Shown in pieces: positions 31,591 to 37,418 of a stretch of DNA of 37,418 nucleotides (positions within the stretch are counted from its first letter, which is position 1; every line of letters starts with the position of its first letter). A program made the position numbers and the translations under genes. The stretch comes from Candidatus Sumerlaeota bacterium (GTDB lineage Bacteria; Sumerlaeota; Sumerlaeia; SLMS01; JAHLLQ01), in NCBI GenBank assembly GCA_021772755.1, contig JAJFLJ010000167.1, positions 1 through 37,418 of the forward strand, read 5' to 3'. Below the pieces are notes generated by a model, which made no database searches, was not told the DNA's origin, and saw only the letters and a list, made by a program, of their open reading frames with translations.

Positions 31591-31856
31591 GCGGGGAATG
31601 CCTCCTGCGCTCCAGGGAGCGCCATGGTGTCATGCGGACGCGATTATCCGAATCCCACGTCCGTCATGCGTGACTGGACGTGCCGAATGGACCAATCGAC
31701 CGGCTTTCCGACACCGGCCTCCCCGCGTGGAAACAATCTCTCTCGGCACTTATCGCCAGAAGCCGACATCCGACGGGGAATGTCAACCATCAGATGGCTG
31801 CGGACCGTTCACGCGGAGCGATGTTCACAGCTTCGCGCTTTTTCGAAAATAATCTC
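31591..31856. other. Intergenic region upstream of the amidase gene
   Basis: No coding signal is seen. It must hold the amidase promoter. A minus-strand GATAAT at 31648-31643 is the best -10 candidate, without a consensus -35. A minus-strand TTGACA near 31784 has no -10 at the right distance. Confidence 0.45.
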
Positions 31857-31894
31857 TTGACGCACTCCCCGTTTTTTTCGGAGTTGGTAGTCAA
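31857..31894. promoter_or_regulatory. Nested inverted repeat before the strong Shine-Dalgarno site
   Basis: TTGAC (31857-31861) pairs with GTCAA (31890-31894). Inside it ACTCC (31864-31868) pairs with GGAGT (31880-31884) around a T7 tract. It lies immediately upstream of the extended Shine-Dalgarno sequence, so it may be an operator or the 5' hairpin of a small transcript. The TTGACG could also be a -35, but no proper -10 follows. Confidence 0.35.
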
Positions 31895-31901
31895 CGCTGC
31901 G

Positions 31902-31914
31902 AAAGGAGGTGGTC
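31902..31914 (+). promoter_or_regulatory. Extended Shine-Dalgarno sequence
   Basis: AAAGGAGGTGGTC matches the complement of the 16S rRNA 3' end over nearly its full length, far better than any other site in the window. The AGGAGG core lies 11 bases before the ATG at 31921. Confidence 0.65.
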
Positions 31915-31920
31915 ATATCC

Positions 31921-32001
31921 ATGCACGACAGTCCCAGCGAGGTGACTGAGTCCTTGCTTTGCAGCCTCACGAAAGTCTCGGTGATTTTCCCAGCGGTTTG
32001 A
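31921..32001 (+). CDS. Candidate 26-residue small protein or leader peptide
   Basis: ATG at 31921 opens a 26-codon frame ending in TGA at 31999-32001. The product begins MHDSPSEVTESLLCSL and ends in a hydrophobic stretch (VSVIFPAV). No family is recognised. The main evidence is the unusually strong Shine-Dalgarno sequence upstream and the location in an otherwise gene-free interval. No plus-strand gene lies downstream before the end of the window, so it is not an obvious attenuator for a known gene. It could be a real microprotein, a leader peptide for the overlapping RNA structure, or a remnant of a longer gene. Confidence 0.4.
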   Translation: MHDSPSEVTESLLCSLTKVSVIFPAV

Positions 32002-32038
32002 GGTTCGCTCGAAAGCTCGGAAGACCATCTCGGTCACC
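31941..32038 (+). ncRNA. Candidate structured RNA overlapping the small ORF
   Basis: GGTGACTGAG (31941-31950) can pair with CTCGGTCACC (32029-32038), ten pairs with one G-U. Inside, CCTCA (31965-31969) pairs with TGAGG (31999-32003), which includes the ORF stop. The layout resembles a closed multi-stem RNA domain. It does not match any riboswitch or housekeeping RNA I recognise. Strand is inferred from the Shine-Dalgarno sequence. Confidence 0.3.
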
Positions 32039-32064
32039 GCACCACTCGATACGAACGTTCACGG

Positions 32065-32097
32065 AGCCGCCGCGGATCCCATGGGTTCGCGGCGGCT
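32065..32097. terminator. Possible bidirectional terminator hairpin
   Basis: AGCCGCCGCG (32065-32074) pairs perfectly with CGCGGCGGCT (32088-32097) around a 13-base loop. The T-tract is poor on both strands. It lies between the small plus-strand unit and the stop of the convergent lipoprotein gene at 32129. Confidence 0.55.
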
Positions 32098-32128
32098 TCG
32101 TCGCCTGGTGGGGATGCGCGAACGCCGC

Positions 32129-32809
32129 TCAGCGCGCGTCGAGCGCCTCGATCGAGAACACGTCCAGTTCAAGGCTCCCCGGGCGGCTTGCGGGGTCCGC
32201 GACCAGAACGGTCCCGTCTTCCGCCACCGCATGGAACGACATGATTTCGCCGCCGGCCTGCGGCGCGTTGGCTTCCGTGTCGAAGACGCGGTCCCAGTCG
32301 CCGCGCAGAATCGAGGGGGTTCGCGCGATCACGCCGGCGAATTCCGCCTCGACGTCTTCCCCCCGGTACTGACCGCCGGGCGTCACGCCGAGAAGCCGCC
32401 GAAAGCGGCCGCGGCCGCGCACGAAGAGACGGTCGCCATGCCGTCCTACCATCGTCGAAGCCGCCTCCGAGAGCGAACCGCCCCGAAGCGCATAGCGCGC
32501 GGCGGGCTGCGACAGCGGCGCGGGACCGAACGCGAACGTCCCCGCCCAATCCGGGGATTCGCCGGCTCCCGATGCGCGGGAGTCCGTCACGATGACCGGT
32601 CCGCCGCCGGCGGCGGTGCCGATCGCGTCGTCGTACATCCGTGCCGTGATGCGCAGCGTCGGCCGCACGGCGCGGTCGCGGGCGTCGCCGACGAGCGTCG
32701 CCGTTGCGACACTGTCGGAGGACTCCCGCAATGTCAGTCCCCGGCGCGAGCAGCCCGCACAGGCCACGGCGACGAGAAGGCAGATCAGGAGATACGGACG
32801 ATGATTCAC
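32129..32809 (-). CDS. Lipoprotein of unknown function, coupled to a GT-C-like gene
   Basis: This is a 226-residue protein. VNHRPYLLICLLVAVACAGC is a lipoprotein signal with Cys20 (CAGC). The mature protein is beta-rich, with repeated strand-turn units (RPTLRITARMYDDAIG, GGPVIVTDSRASG, HGDRLFVRGRGRFRRLLGV, ILRGDWDRVFDTEAN), and ends DVFSIEALDAR. No domain is recognised. GTG at 32809 is the start: it overlaps the upstream TGA (GTGA), and GAGGA lies about 8 bases before it, a classical translational-coupling arrangement. It is the last gene of the aminotransferase > GT-C/TPR > lipoprotein unit and probably acts with the membrane protein in the envelope. Confidence 0.82.
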   Translation of the reverse strand: MNHRPYLLICLLVAVACAGCSRRGLTLRESSDSVATATLVGDARDRAVRPTLRITARMYDDAIGTAAGGGPVIVTDSRASGAGESPDWAGTFAFGPAPLSQPAARYALRGGSLSEAASTMVGRHGDRLFVRGRGRFRRLLGVTPGGQYRGEDVEAEFAGVIARTPSILRGDWDRVFDTEANAPQAGGEIMSFHAVAEDGTVLVADPASRPGSLELDVFSIEALDAR

Positions 32810-34551
32810 GGCGGTTTCCTCGATGATCGGATTTGTGCGATGGCGCTCGCACGGAACGCTTTCGAAAGCTCGTGGTCCGGATTCAGTTCGAGCGCGCGGT
32901 CGTAGGCCTCCACCGCGCTGACATAGCGCCCCTGAAAGGAAAGCGCCCGCCCAAGCTCGAACCACCCCGACATGGCGTCGGGGCGCAGTTCGACCGCCTG
33001 GCGCGCCGATTCCTCCGCACCCGCGAAATCGTCGTGCAGCATCCGGTAGTAGGTCAGCTCGATGTAGTTGTCCCACAACACGGCCGCCTGCGTGCCTGCG
33101 GTTTCGATCACGACGGGGTCTTCCTGGCGCGGGGTGCGCAGCGCCGCAACGACGACGAGCGGCAGAAACGCGGCGGCAGCCGCCGAGAAGGCGACCGGCG
33201 CGGTTCGCTCCGGAAGGAATGGCCAGCGGTTCGCCGCCATCGCGGCCGCAGCGACTCCCCCGCCGGCAAGCAGCGCCGCGACCGCGCGGATCGCGATCGC
33301 TCCCGCAGAGTGATCCTCCCAGCGCACGAGCCCTTCGACAAGGCGTGCGGGATCGATCGCGACGGAGAGGAGTATCTCCGGAAAGTGCGCGTCGAGAAAC
33401 GGAACGTACCGCGAAAGCGGAAGCGACCCGGCGCGCTCGGCGAGAAGCAGCCACACAGACCATGCGCAGCAGGCAAGCACCAGACCGCTGGTCGCGATTC
33501 GCCAGTTGCGGCGGTCGCTCCATCCCACGAGCGCGGCGATTCCCCAGCCCGCGACGATCGCCGAATCCAGCATGCGCCGGTTGCCGAACGATCCCCCCGA
33601 CCACCACACGGCGTTCGCGGAGTTGAGATAGAGCTGCGTGACGAACACGATCGCCAGTCCGGCGGCGATGCGCGCGTTGCGCCGAAACATCAGGCAGAGT
33701 CCCGCGATGGCCGGCACGTAGACCGGTGTCCACGGAAGCATGCCGTGAAAGTCGGAGAACAGCACCTTGCCGATCGCCGGCGAGAGCCAGTGCATCTCCT
33801 CGACCTTCGGCAGCGCCAGCAGCGACCCGTAGAGTCGCGACCAGACGATCATCTGCGGCGCGAACGCCAGCAGGCCGCCGAGCGCGAAGAGAAGCAGCTT
33901 GCGGGGAAGCTCCACTGGGGGACGCCGCGTTACCGACCGCACGTCCGCCAGCAACACGAGCCCCAGCAGAACGTTCTGCGGACGAATCAGCGCCGCCGCG
34001 CCGATCAGCAGACCAAGCACGAGCCACTCGCCGCCGCTGCGGTCCTTCGCCCCGCGCCGCGCCCAAAGCGTCAGGAACACCGTGGTAACCGCGAACGCCG
34101 GCACGTGGGAGAAGAAGGGGCCGAACAACGCATAGAAAAGCAGCGGCGTGCCCGCGACCCCCGCGACGATGGCAGGAAGACGGGCGGCCTTTGCGATCTC
34201 CGCCCGCGCCGCCCAGAACGCGAGCGATGCGAAGACCAGCACCGTCATCCACGCGTGGGCGAAGACGGGCGGCAGAAGCGCGAGCGGCCCGATGGCGAAG
34301 CCGGTACCGGGCGGCCAGTCGTTGGCGAGCCGGCCCGTTTCGGTGATGTAGGTGTAGTGGGCGGGAACCTGCCCGGCGACGAACTCGTCGAGGAAATCGA
34401 AGTCGAGATCCGAGAAGAGGGACTCGCCCCAGTACCAGTAGAACGCCGTGTCCGGCGGACTGAGGAAGGAGTCCGCCGCCAGAAAGAAGACGAACGCGAC
34501 GGCAACGCCGAACAGAATGGCGAAACGCGGGCGCGTCGCCGTGTCAGCCAC
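32806..34551 (-). CDS. Polytopic GT-C-like membrane protein with C-terminal TPRs
   Basis: This is a 581-residue protein. About twelve hydrophobic segments span residues 10-450, the first being RFAILFGVAVAFVFFLAADSF. The first periplasmic loop has the acidic-aromatic sequence SPPDTAFYWYWGESLFSDLD, as in GT-C glycosyltransferases (ArnT/PMT type), which use a loop-1 Asp and polyprenyl-linked sugars. An Arg-Pro-Gln motif (ALIRPQNVLLGL) is also typical of that fold. The last 90 residues form two or three TPR-like helices (AEESARQAVELRPDAMSG, AVEAYDRALELNPDHELS). GT-C activity is therefore a family-based inference; sugar and acceptor are unknown. The start is GTG 34551, overlapping the aminotransferase stop by 8 bases; no better in-frame start exists. 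Its stop overlaps the lipoprotein start. Confidence 0.75.
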   Translation of the reverse strand: MADTATRPRFAILFGVAVAFVFFLAADSFLSPPDTAFYWYWGESLFSDLDFDFLDEFVAGQVPAHYTYITETGRLANDWPPGTGFAIGPLALLPPVFAHAWMTVLVFASLAFWAARAEIAKAARLPAIVAGVAGTPLLFYALFGPFFSHVPAFAVTTVFLTLWARRGAKDRSGGEWLVLGLLIGAAALIRPQNVLLGLVLLADVRSVTRRPPVELPRKLLLFALGGLLAFAPQMIVWSRLYGSLLALPKVEEMHWLSPAIGKVLFSDFHGMLPWTPVYVPAIAGLCLMFRRNARIAAGLAIVFVTQLYLNSANAVWWSGGSFGNRRMLDSAIVAGWGIAALVGWSDRRNWRIATSGLVLACCAWSVWLLLAERAGSLPLSRYVPFLDAHFPEILLSVAIDPARLVEGLVRWEDHSAGAIAIRAVAALLAGGGVAAAAMAANRWPFLPERTAPVAFSAAAAAFLPLVVVAALRTPRQEDPVVIETAGTQAAVLWDNYIELTYYRMLHDDFAGAEESARQAVELRPDAMSGWFELGRALSFQGRYVSAVEAYDRALELNPDHELSKAFRASAIAQIRSSRKPP

Positions 34552-35656
34552 CGCCGGCGTTCAGCTCGCGCAGGATGCCGACGCCGCGCTCGAGCTGCTC
34601 CATGCCTGCGGCGAACGATATCCTGAAATGCGTCGCGCGCTCGCTGAAGACGCTTCCGGGCACCACGAGAAGGTTCTTCTCGATGGCGCGGCGGACGAAT
34701 TCGTCGCCGTTCCCCCCCGGCGCGGCGGGAAGGACGTAGAACGCGCCGCCGGGTTTCTCGACGGAATAGCCCGCATCGACGAGACCCGCGTGAACGAAGT
34801 CGCGGCGCTTCGTGAAGCGCTCGCGGATATCCGCCATGTCGAACTCCAGGGCGGAGAACGACGCCGCCTGCGCGAAGGAGGGCGCGCAGACGAAGGAGTA
34901 CTGCTGGATGTCGGAGAGCGCCTGGACCAGCACCTTCGGGCCGGCCACCCATCCGATTCGCCAGCCGGTCATGGCGGCGTTCTTCGAGAGGCCGGAGATG
35001 ATCACCGTGCGCGCGGGATCGGTGAAGTCCGCCGGAGAGCGGAACGGCCCGTCGAAGACGAAGTCCTCGTAGATTTCGTCGGTGATGACGACGAGCCCCT
35101 TTTCCTCGGCGAACTCCGCGGCCATCTTCAGCTCGTCGTCGGAGTACACGATGCCCGTGGGGTTGTTGGGCGAATTGATGACGATCGCCTTGCAGTTCGG
35201 CGTCCAGGCGCGCTCCAGGGCCTCGCGGCGCAGACGGAAGTCCGGATACGTGTCGATGTACGCCGGCACGGCGCCGATGAACTTGCAGAGGTGCTTGTAC
35301 ATGACGAAGTACGGGTCGGTGAACATCAGCCCGTCGCCCGGGTTCAGCAGCGCGAGGAAGCAGAGAAAGAGGCCCCCGCTGGTTCCGGCGACGACGATGG
35401 CGTCCTCGACGTCGTGCCCGCGTTCGCGATAGCGGGCCGTCACGGTCTCCCGCAGCCGGGGAACGCCGGCCGTCAGGGTGTAGCGGTTCTGCCCGGCGCG
35501 AATCGCCTCGATGGCGGCTTCCTTGACGGGGTCGGGAACGTCGTAGTCCGGCAGCCCGATGGAAAGGTTGCAGGGGTTCTTCAGTTTCGCCGCCAGGTCG
35601 AAGACCTTGCGGATTCCGCTGGAATCGATTTCGAAGCGCCGCTTTGCCAGGTTCAT
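34544..35656 (-). CDS. PLP-dependent class I/II aminotransferase
   Basis: This is a 370-residue soluble enzyme of fold type I. Hallmarks are the N-terminal LSIGLPDYDVPDPV, SPNNPTG in the middle, the cofactor Asp and Tyr in DEIYEDF, the Schiff-base Lys225 in SGLSKNAAMTGWRIGW, and an Arg near the end (THFRISFA) for the substrate carboxylate. Closest in style to aspartate/aromatic aminotransferases that convert amino acids to oxo acids with 2-oxoglutarate; the exact substrate cannot be read from sequence. ATG at 35656 gives the usual family N-terminus; no strong Shine-Dalgarno sequence precedes it. Its stop is overlapped by the GTG of the membrane protein gene, so it is the first gene of a three-gene operon. 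A 107-base gap separates it from the BACON/VCBS gene. Confidence 0.94.
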   Translation of the reverse strand: MNLAKRRFEIDSSGIRKVFDLAAKLKNPCNLSIGLPDYDVPDPVKEAAIEAIRAGQNRYTLTAGVPRLRETVTARYRERGHDVEDAIVVAGTSGGLFLCFLALLNPGDGLMFTDPYFVMYKHLCKFIGAVPAYIDTYPDFRLRREALERAWTPNCKAIVINSPNNPTGIVYSDDELKMAAEFAEEKGLVVITDEIYEDFVFDGPFRSPADFTDPARTVIISGLSKNAAMTGWRIGWVAGPKVLVQALSDIQQYSFVCAPSFAQAASFSALEFDMADIRERFTKRRDFVHAGLVDAGYSVEKPGGAFYVLPAAPGGNGDEFVRRAIEKNLLVVPGSVFSERATHFRISFAAGMEQLERGVGILRELNAGGG

Positions 35657-35764
35657 GGAGGACTCGCCGGTGTGGTTGGCGGTGTCTGCGACGCCGCTGG
35701 AGAACCGTCCGAGTCCCCGCCCGGGAGGTCAATGGCGAGGTCCTGGGATACCGAGACTTCCCCC

Positions 35765-37418
35765 CTACTCGTAGAGATTCACGAGGAACGTCTGCCACGG
35801 GCCTTCGGGGCGGTGGTGGAAGCCGGTGATGCCGTTCTTGAAGGGTGCTCCAAAGGCGGTGCCCGTGGAGCGGACGGTCCAGACGTCGCCGTTGGGGGCG
35901 AGTTGCACGAGGTCCGCCATGCCGTCGCCGTCTACGTCGCCGGCAAGCACGAACCAGCCTTCTCCGTCGTAAGGCGCGAAGCGAAAGCCGAGAGTCCCGT
36001 GCAACATGGGCGCGTCGAGCGACGCGCCGTTGGAGTACGCCGTCTCTACGCCACCCTCGAAGATCGCGCAGAGATCGTCCGTGCCGTCACCGTCGAAGTC
36101 CCCCGCGAGAATCTGGACGCCACTGCATGAGGCACCCTCCGCCGGATTCTCGGTGAAGCGGCCGATGTTGCCGAAGGGCAGGCGCATGCCCGCGTCGGGG
36201 CCGGAGAGGGGAATCCGCGTCACGTCGCCGTTGGGGTCGATGGCGGCCAGGTCCTGGCTTCCGTCGCCGTCCAGGTCCGCGACGAGCACTTCGTACCCAG
36301 CCGCGAAGTCCCACGCGACTCCGTCGAAGGTTTCTGTGGGCTGGGACGCCAGCGTGCCGGCATCGTTCGGGAGAACGAAGACTGCGGAGGGGCCGACCTG
36401 CACGAGTTCGTCGAAGCCGTCGCCGTTCACGTCGGCTGCGAGTACTCCTTTTCCGCCGGAGGAATCGACCTCAAGAGACGCGGTGAGGACATGCTCGTTC
36501 TCGCCGAATCCGCCGTCGCCGGTGGCGAGAACGCGCCAGACATAGCCGCCCGGCGAGATGTTCACGACATCGCCCAGACCGTTCCCGTCCAGATCGGCGG
36601 TCAGCGTCTGATGGCCGCTGGCGGGGCCGTGGGCGTACCCGACGCCCTTCGTCCTGCCCATGCGGTCATAGACCCCTCCCCTGTTCTTGGCGTGCCAGAG
36701 ATCGCGCGAATAAGAGAGTGAGAGCAGGTCCTCGCCGTTCGCCGGTCCTTGGTAAAATAGCCAACAATCGCTTCGACGACCAGCACCTCCACTTGCCGCG
36801 ACCTGAGCTCTGCCACCTCGAGGTATGGGACTCAAGCCACCAGACGAAAAGGAGAAGCCACTGTCCGAATCCTTCACGATGGAAAACCATGGAGCGTCTT
36901 CGAATACCTCGTAGTCACATGAAACTCCAAGGTCCACCGGCAACAGTATCGAACTCTCCGACCTTGGCGCGATAACGTAGTCCGGCACCGTCCACGGGCA
37001 GAAAGGCAGCTGCGTGACGGTAACTATCCGTCCGGCCACGGTGATGATGCCCTCGCGCATCGAATCCTCGCCCGCCTCGAAGGGATCGGCCTCGTAGACG
37101 ACCGCGCCGTCTCCCACGCCGCTGCCGCTTCCGACGATCCTCAGCCAGGGACTGTGCGACTCCGCCGTCCATTCGCACTCGCAGTCCGACGCCTGAACGT
37201 CGATGACCCCCGTGCCCCCTTCGACGGGAACGCTCTCAAAGACTCCATCGATGTTGAACTGGCACTCCTCGCCCTCGAAGGCGGAGGTGAAGACCCGGAC
37301 GAAGATGGCGCAAGTGGACGTTCCGCCACCGGCGATACCATCTCCGAACACCTTGTTGGGCACCACGACCCTCGGCCCTCCGATATCGTTCACGCTTAGG
37401 TAGGCGAATTCGGGTAGG
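35765..37418 (-). CDS. BACON and VCBS/FG-GAP repeat protein (5' end beyond window)
   Basis: The C-terminal 550 residues are visible; the frame is open to the window edge, so the start lies outside. Two BACON-like beta-sandwich units are seen (SDCECEWTAESHSPWLRIVGSG followed by REGIITVAGRIVTVTQ, then VSCDYEVFEDAPWFSIVKD). A VCBS propeller follows with calcium-loop blades TADLDGNGLGDVVNI, AADVNGDGFDELVQV, VADLDGDGSQDLAAI, AGDFDGDGTDDLCAI and AGDVDGDGMADLVQL. Both domain types occur in exported carbohydrate-binding or adhesive proteins. The stretch about 36690-36980 uses many A/T-ended codons (TGT, GTA, TTT, ATA, CTA), unlike the rest of the gene, while keeping the frame. A GTG at 37393 is an internal codon, not the start. 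The function is unknown. Confidence 0.85.
   Translation of the reverse strand, partial: LPEFAYLSVNDIGGPRVVVPNKVFGDGIAGGGTSTCAIFVRVFTSAFEGEECQFNIDGVFESVPVEGGTGVIDVQASDCECEWTAESHSPWLRIVGSGSGVGDGAVVYEADPFEAGEDSMREGIITVAGRIVTVTQLPFCPWTVPDYVIAPRSESSILLPVDLGVSCDYEVFEDAPWFSIVKDSDSGFSFSSGGLSPIPRGGRAQVAASGGAGRRSDCWLFYQGPANGEDLLSLSYSRDLWHAKNRGGVYDRMGRTKGVGYAHGPASGHQTLTADLDGNGLGDVVNISPGGYVWRVLATGDGGFGENEHVLTASLEVDSSGGKGVLAADVNGDGFDELVQVGPSAVFVLPNDAGTLASQPTETFDGVAWDFAAGYEVLVADLDGDGSQDLAAIDPNGDVTRIPLSGPDAGMRLPFGNIGRFTENPAEGASCSGVQILAGDFDGDGTDDLCAIFEGGVETAYSNGASLDAPMLHGTLGFRFAPYDGEGWFVLAGDVDGDGMADLVQLAPNGDVWTVRSTGTAFGAPFKNGITGFHHRPEGPWQTFLVNLYE

Noticed and set aside
27121-31860. Long plus-strand open frame (1579 codons) with internal repeats
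   Set aside because: It is the antisense shadow of the amidase gene; its repeats only mirror the Fn3 repeats.
31857-31891. TTGACG as a -35 for the small plus-strand unit
   Set aside because: No -10-like hexamer lies 16-19 bases downstream; the sequence is better explained as one arm of the nested inverted repeat.
31921-32040. Known riboswitch, SRP RNA or ribosomal protein S21 gene
   Set aside because: None of the conserved sequence blocks of the c-di-GMP, SRP or other common structured RNAs could be found, and the ORF is too short and unlike S21.
36690-36980. Frameshifted second gene on another minus-strand frame
   Set aside because: Alternative frames give no recognisable domain and the main frame stays open, joining a BACON unit to the propeller; kept only as a codon-use anomaly.

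Overview
The window is high-GC bacterial chromosome with strongly G/C-ended codons. The cell is almost certainly Gram-negative: several proteins carry lipobox-type or cleavable signal peptides, one is a putative cell-wall amidase, and one looks like a surface or outer-membrane beta-rich repeat protein. The combination of eukaryote-like Ser/Thr kinases, FHA domains, VCBS/FG-GAP propellers, a CRTAC1-type protein and golvesin-like domains is typical of large, complex genomes such as Planctomycetota, Myxococcota or the Hydrogenedentota/Sumerlaeota candidate phyla. The exact phylum cannot be fixed because there is no rRNA or other phylogenetic marker. No tRNA, rRNA, insertion sequence, integrase or CRISPR array was seen.

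Layout. (1) 50-9599, minus strand: two transcription groups. PEGA lipoprotein > FHA-GAF histidine kinase > secreted WPLF/FPFY-repeat protein are tightly packed. After a 169-base gap come a very large secreted-propeller/TM/TPR/Ser-Thr kinase and a small phytochelatin-synthase-like enzyme. (2) 9687-16836, minus: a terminator, a 1732-residue secreted propeller protein, and a secreted discoidin-domain protein. (3) 16835-24820, plus: two small membrane-anchored proteins, an FHA-Ser/Thr kinase overlapping a CRTAC1/UnbV propeller protein, then a receiver-like/PAS histidine kinase and a REC-PAS-GGDEF-EAL protein. (4) 24853-26573: a probable lipoprotein and YaaA, divergent from each other and flanked by strong hairpins. 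(5) 26593-31590, minus: a 1665-residue multidomain amidase with four near-identical Fn3 repeats. (6) 31591-32128: a non-coding interval holding a small structured plus-strand unit with a very strong Shine-Dalgarno sequence and a 26-codon ORF. (7) 32129-37418, minus: aminotransferase > polytopic GT-C-like/TPR protein > lipoprotein, coupled by overlaps, preceded by a BACON/VCBS protein that runs off the window.

How the genes may work together (inference). About 17 kb (7.4-24.8 kb) plus the kinase at 0.7-5.6 kb holds two Ser/Thr kinases, two phosphothreonine-binding FHA modules, two histidine kinases and a c-di-GMP synthase/hydrolase, but no DNA-binding response regulator. They are interleaved with predicted exported beta-propeller proteins. 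The simplest reading is an envelope-sensing phospho-signalling cluster. The strongest candidates for something new are the propeller-TM-TPR-kinase, the roughly 20-fold WPLF/FPFY repeat protein, the amidase split by a golvesin-like domain, the KG-loop propeller protein and the structured sORF locus at 31.9 kb.
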